7,622 nt of DNA from an uncultured Methylococcaceae bacterium (GTDB lineage: Bacteria > Pseudomonadota > Gammaproteobacteria > Methylococcales > Methylomonadaceae): NCBI GenBank assembly GCA_903903365.1, contig CAIUYS010000412.1:1-7622 (forward strand), read 5' to 3'. Numbering within the stretch: position 1 is the stretch's first letter; each line of letters begins with the position of its first letter. The position numbers and the translations under genes were made by a program. The notes under the pieces are model-generated. The model had not been told where the DNA came from, made no database searches, and was given only the letters and a program-made list of their open reading frames with translations. Below, in pieces: positions 6,590-7,622 of the stretch.

Positions 6590-6646
6590 ATGTTGAGCTG
6601 GAAAAACATCAGCCCAACCCGCGTGACTAATATATTGAGCAATTAA
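6590..6646 (+). CDS. Possible 18-residue leader or small ORF
   Basis: An ATG at 6590 opens 18 codons (MLSWKNISPTRVTNILSN) ending at TAA 6644-6646, 11 bases before the ATG of the DOMON-like gene. A GAGGG ribosome site (6579-6583) lies 6 bases upstream, better spaced than that of the next gene. The peptide has no recognisable motif or amino-acid run that would mark an attenuator. It may be a translational-coupling leader or chance. Confidence 0.25.
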   Translation: MLSWKNISPTRVTNILSN

Positions 6647-6657
6647 AAAAGGAATCG

Positions 6658-7233
6658 ATGGGTTTGCACTTGAGTAGAGAACAAAAAATGGCTAACAAGC
6701 GGCTGACTTGTCACGCCAATACAGCGTCTACCGGCAAGCATAGTGTCGATGTTAATATTGAGCCACAGCCCAAAGGCGCTATACGTTTAAGCTTTCAATT
6801 GACCGGTGATTTGGGGCAAATACGCATTCCTGCACCGCAACCCGCTGAGGCTGTAGATGGATTGTGGGAGCATACTTGTTTTGAAGTGTTCATCGCCGTG
6901 GCCGGTAAAGCAAACTATCATGAGTTTAATTTTTCACCATCCGGGCAGTGGGCAGCGTATGCCTTCAGTGACTACCGGATGCCGTATGCCTGGAAAGCCG
7001 GTCAGGCACCGACTATCAATTTTACTCAGACCCATGAGCATTTACATCTGGAAGTGGTTATCCATACGGATGATTTGCATCAGAATATTGCCGGTAAATC
7101 GTTTCAGCTTGGTTTGACAGCAGTGATTGAAGCGAATGACGGCAGTCGTTCTTATTGGGCATTATACCATCCAGAAGTACACCCCGATTTTCATCATCGT
7201 GCGGGATTTATTTTGTCGCTTAACCCGGATTAA
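6658..7233 (+). CDS. DOMON-like domain protein of unknown function
   Basis: The 191-residue product fits the DOMON-like family (the beta-sandwich group labelled DOMON_murB_like in domain databases, as I recall), whose relatives bind haem or sugars; no activity is established for this branch as far as I know. Recognisable conserved stretches are GLWEHTCFEVF (68-78), YHEFNFSPSGQWAAY (87-101), FSDYR (103-107) and SYWALYHPEVHPDFHH (165-180), the last rich in His. No signal peptide or membrane segment is present, so it should be cytosolic. The ATG at 6658 follows AAGGAA by only 3 bases; the ATG at 6688 (MANKRLTCHA) is a reasonable alternative start with a weaker ribosome site. It is followed after 12 bases by a DUF1343 gene in the same direction, probably one transcript, which hints at a link to cell-wall sugar metabolism. 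That link is inference from adjacency. Confidence 0.8.
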   Translation: MGLHLSREQKMANKRLTCHANTASTGKHSVDVNIEPQPKGAIRLSFQLTGDLGQIRIPAPQPAEAVDGLWEHTCFEVFIAVAGKANYHEFNFSPSGQWAAYAFSDYRMPYAWKAGQAPTINFTQTHEHLHLEVVIHTDDLHQNIAGKSFQLGLTAVIEANDGSRSYWALYHPEVHPDFHHRAGFILSLNPD

Positions 7234-7245
7234 CCTAGAAAAAAT

Positions 7246-7622
7246 ATGAAATTTGGTATTGACCGTTTACTTGAAGATGCCGCATTGCGCAGGCCGCTAG
7301 CGGGAAAGCGCATCGCTTTGTTGGCGCATCCGGCTTCGGTGACACAGAATTTAACGCAGTCACTCGATGCGCTGGCAGGTTTGCCGGATATTAAGCTGAG
7401 TGCTGCATTTGGCCCGCAGCACGGACTGCGTGGGGACAAGCAAGACAACATGATGGAATCTTCCGATTTTATTGATCCGGTGCTGGGTATTCCGGTATTT
7501 AGTTTGTACGGGGAAGTACGTCGCCCGACCGATGCGATGATGGATACTTTCGATGTGTTGCTGGTTGATTTGCAAGATTTGGGTTGTCGTATTTACACGT
7601 TTATCACTACTTTGCGCTATGT
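7246..7622 (+). CDS. DUF1343 / NamZ-like protein, N-terminal part (cut by right edge)
   Basis: The first 125 residues are present; family members are around 400 residues, so most of the protein lies outside. The segments FGPQHGLRGDKQDN (55-68), GIPVFSLYGEVRRPT (81-95) and FDVLLVDLQDLGCRIYTFIT (102-121) are hallmark DUF1343 motifs. DUF1343 includes NamZ of Bacillus subtilis, an exo-acting N-acetylmuramidase that trims MurNAc from the ends of peptidoglycan fragments, so a role in wall recycling is plausible. The usual motif reads PEHG, but here it is PQHG (Gln58), which may mark a subfamily or a change in chemistry. No signal peptide is seen at this start, unlike many exported members. The ATG at 7246 has only a weak AGAAA-type ribosome site and sits 12 bases after the DOMON-like gene, suggesting coupling. 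Confidence 0.85.
   Translation, partial: MKFGIDRLLEDAALRRPLAGKRIALLAHPASVTQNLTQSLDALAGLPDIKLSAAFGPQHGLRGDKQDNMMESSDFIDPVLGIPVFSLYGEVRRPTDAMMDTFDVLLVDLQDLGCRIYTFITTLRY

Larger units (their letters stand above)
6330..6657. other. 328-base gene-free region built of nested inverted repeats
   Basis: No convincing protein gene lies here. From left to right it holds a degenerate GTTGGGTTA-type inverted pair (about 6329-6339 and 6387-6398) enclosing a possible promoter, a 21-base arm (6396-6416), a REP doublet (6447-6505), the matching inverted 21-base arm (6556-6576), and an 18-codon ORF with a reasonable ribosome site just before the next gene. The composition suggests successive insertion of small palindromic elements between the transporter gene and the DOMON-like gene. 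Confidence 0.7.

Noticed and set aside
7230..7575. Minus-strand ORFs at the right end
   Set aside because: They overlap the DUF1343 frame, whose motifs are clear; the antisense products show nothing recognisable.

Overview
The window looks like a chromosomal, mostly housekeeping segment of a gammaproteobacterium of moderate GC. The TrpE, TrpD and Rpe sequences are of the pseudomonad or methanotroph type rather than the enteric type. Trp genes are arranged trpE-trpG-trpD downstream of rpe, as in pseudomonads and relatives. The intergenic gaps hold REP-like palindromes of two kinds (GTAGGAGCGGGC and GTTGGGTTA). A Methylococcales methanotroph (Methylobacter or Methylomonas relatives) is my best guess, but the genus is inference from general resemblance, not from a search.

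Left half, minus strand (about 3514 down to 1): a probable promoter, then rpe (ribulose-phosphate 3-epimerase), a 168-base gap carrying a striking double palindrome, then trpE and trpG overlapping by ATGA, and after 40 bases trpD, which runs off the left edge. TrpE and TrpG make anthranilate from chorismate and glutamine, and TrpD adds the phosphoribosyl group. The gph gene that often sits between rpe and trpE in this lineage is absent.

Right half, plus strand: a fumarylacetoacetate hydrolase (FAH) family gene diverges from rpe across a 100-base gap. It is followed by a strong hairpin and then by a large membrane protein resembling the BT1 (folate/biopterin) transporter branch of the MFS. A 328-base non-coding gap follows, built from nested inverted repeats with a REP doublet (REPIN-like) at its centre. 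Next come a small cytosolic DOMON-like protein and, 12 bases later, the start of a DUF1343/NamZ-like gene cut by the right edge.

I see no phage, defence, CRISPR, insertion-sequence transposase or RNA gene. The points most worth checking are the repeat architecture in front of trpE and in the 6330-6657 gap, the Glu-to-Gln change in the DUF1343 motif, and the substrate of the BT1-like transporter. I do not see convincing evidence of a new multi-gene system.
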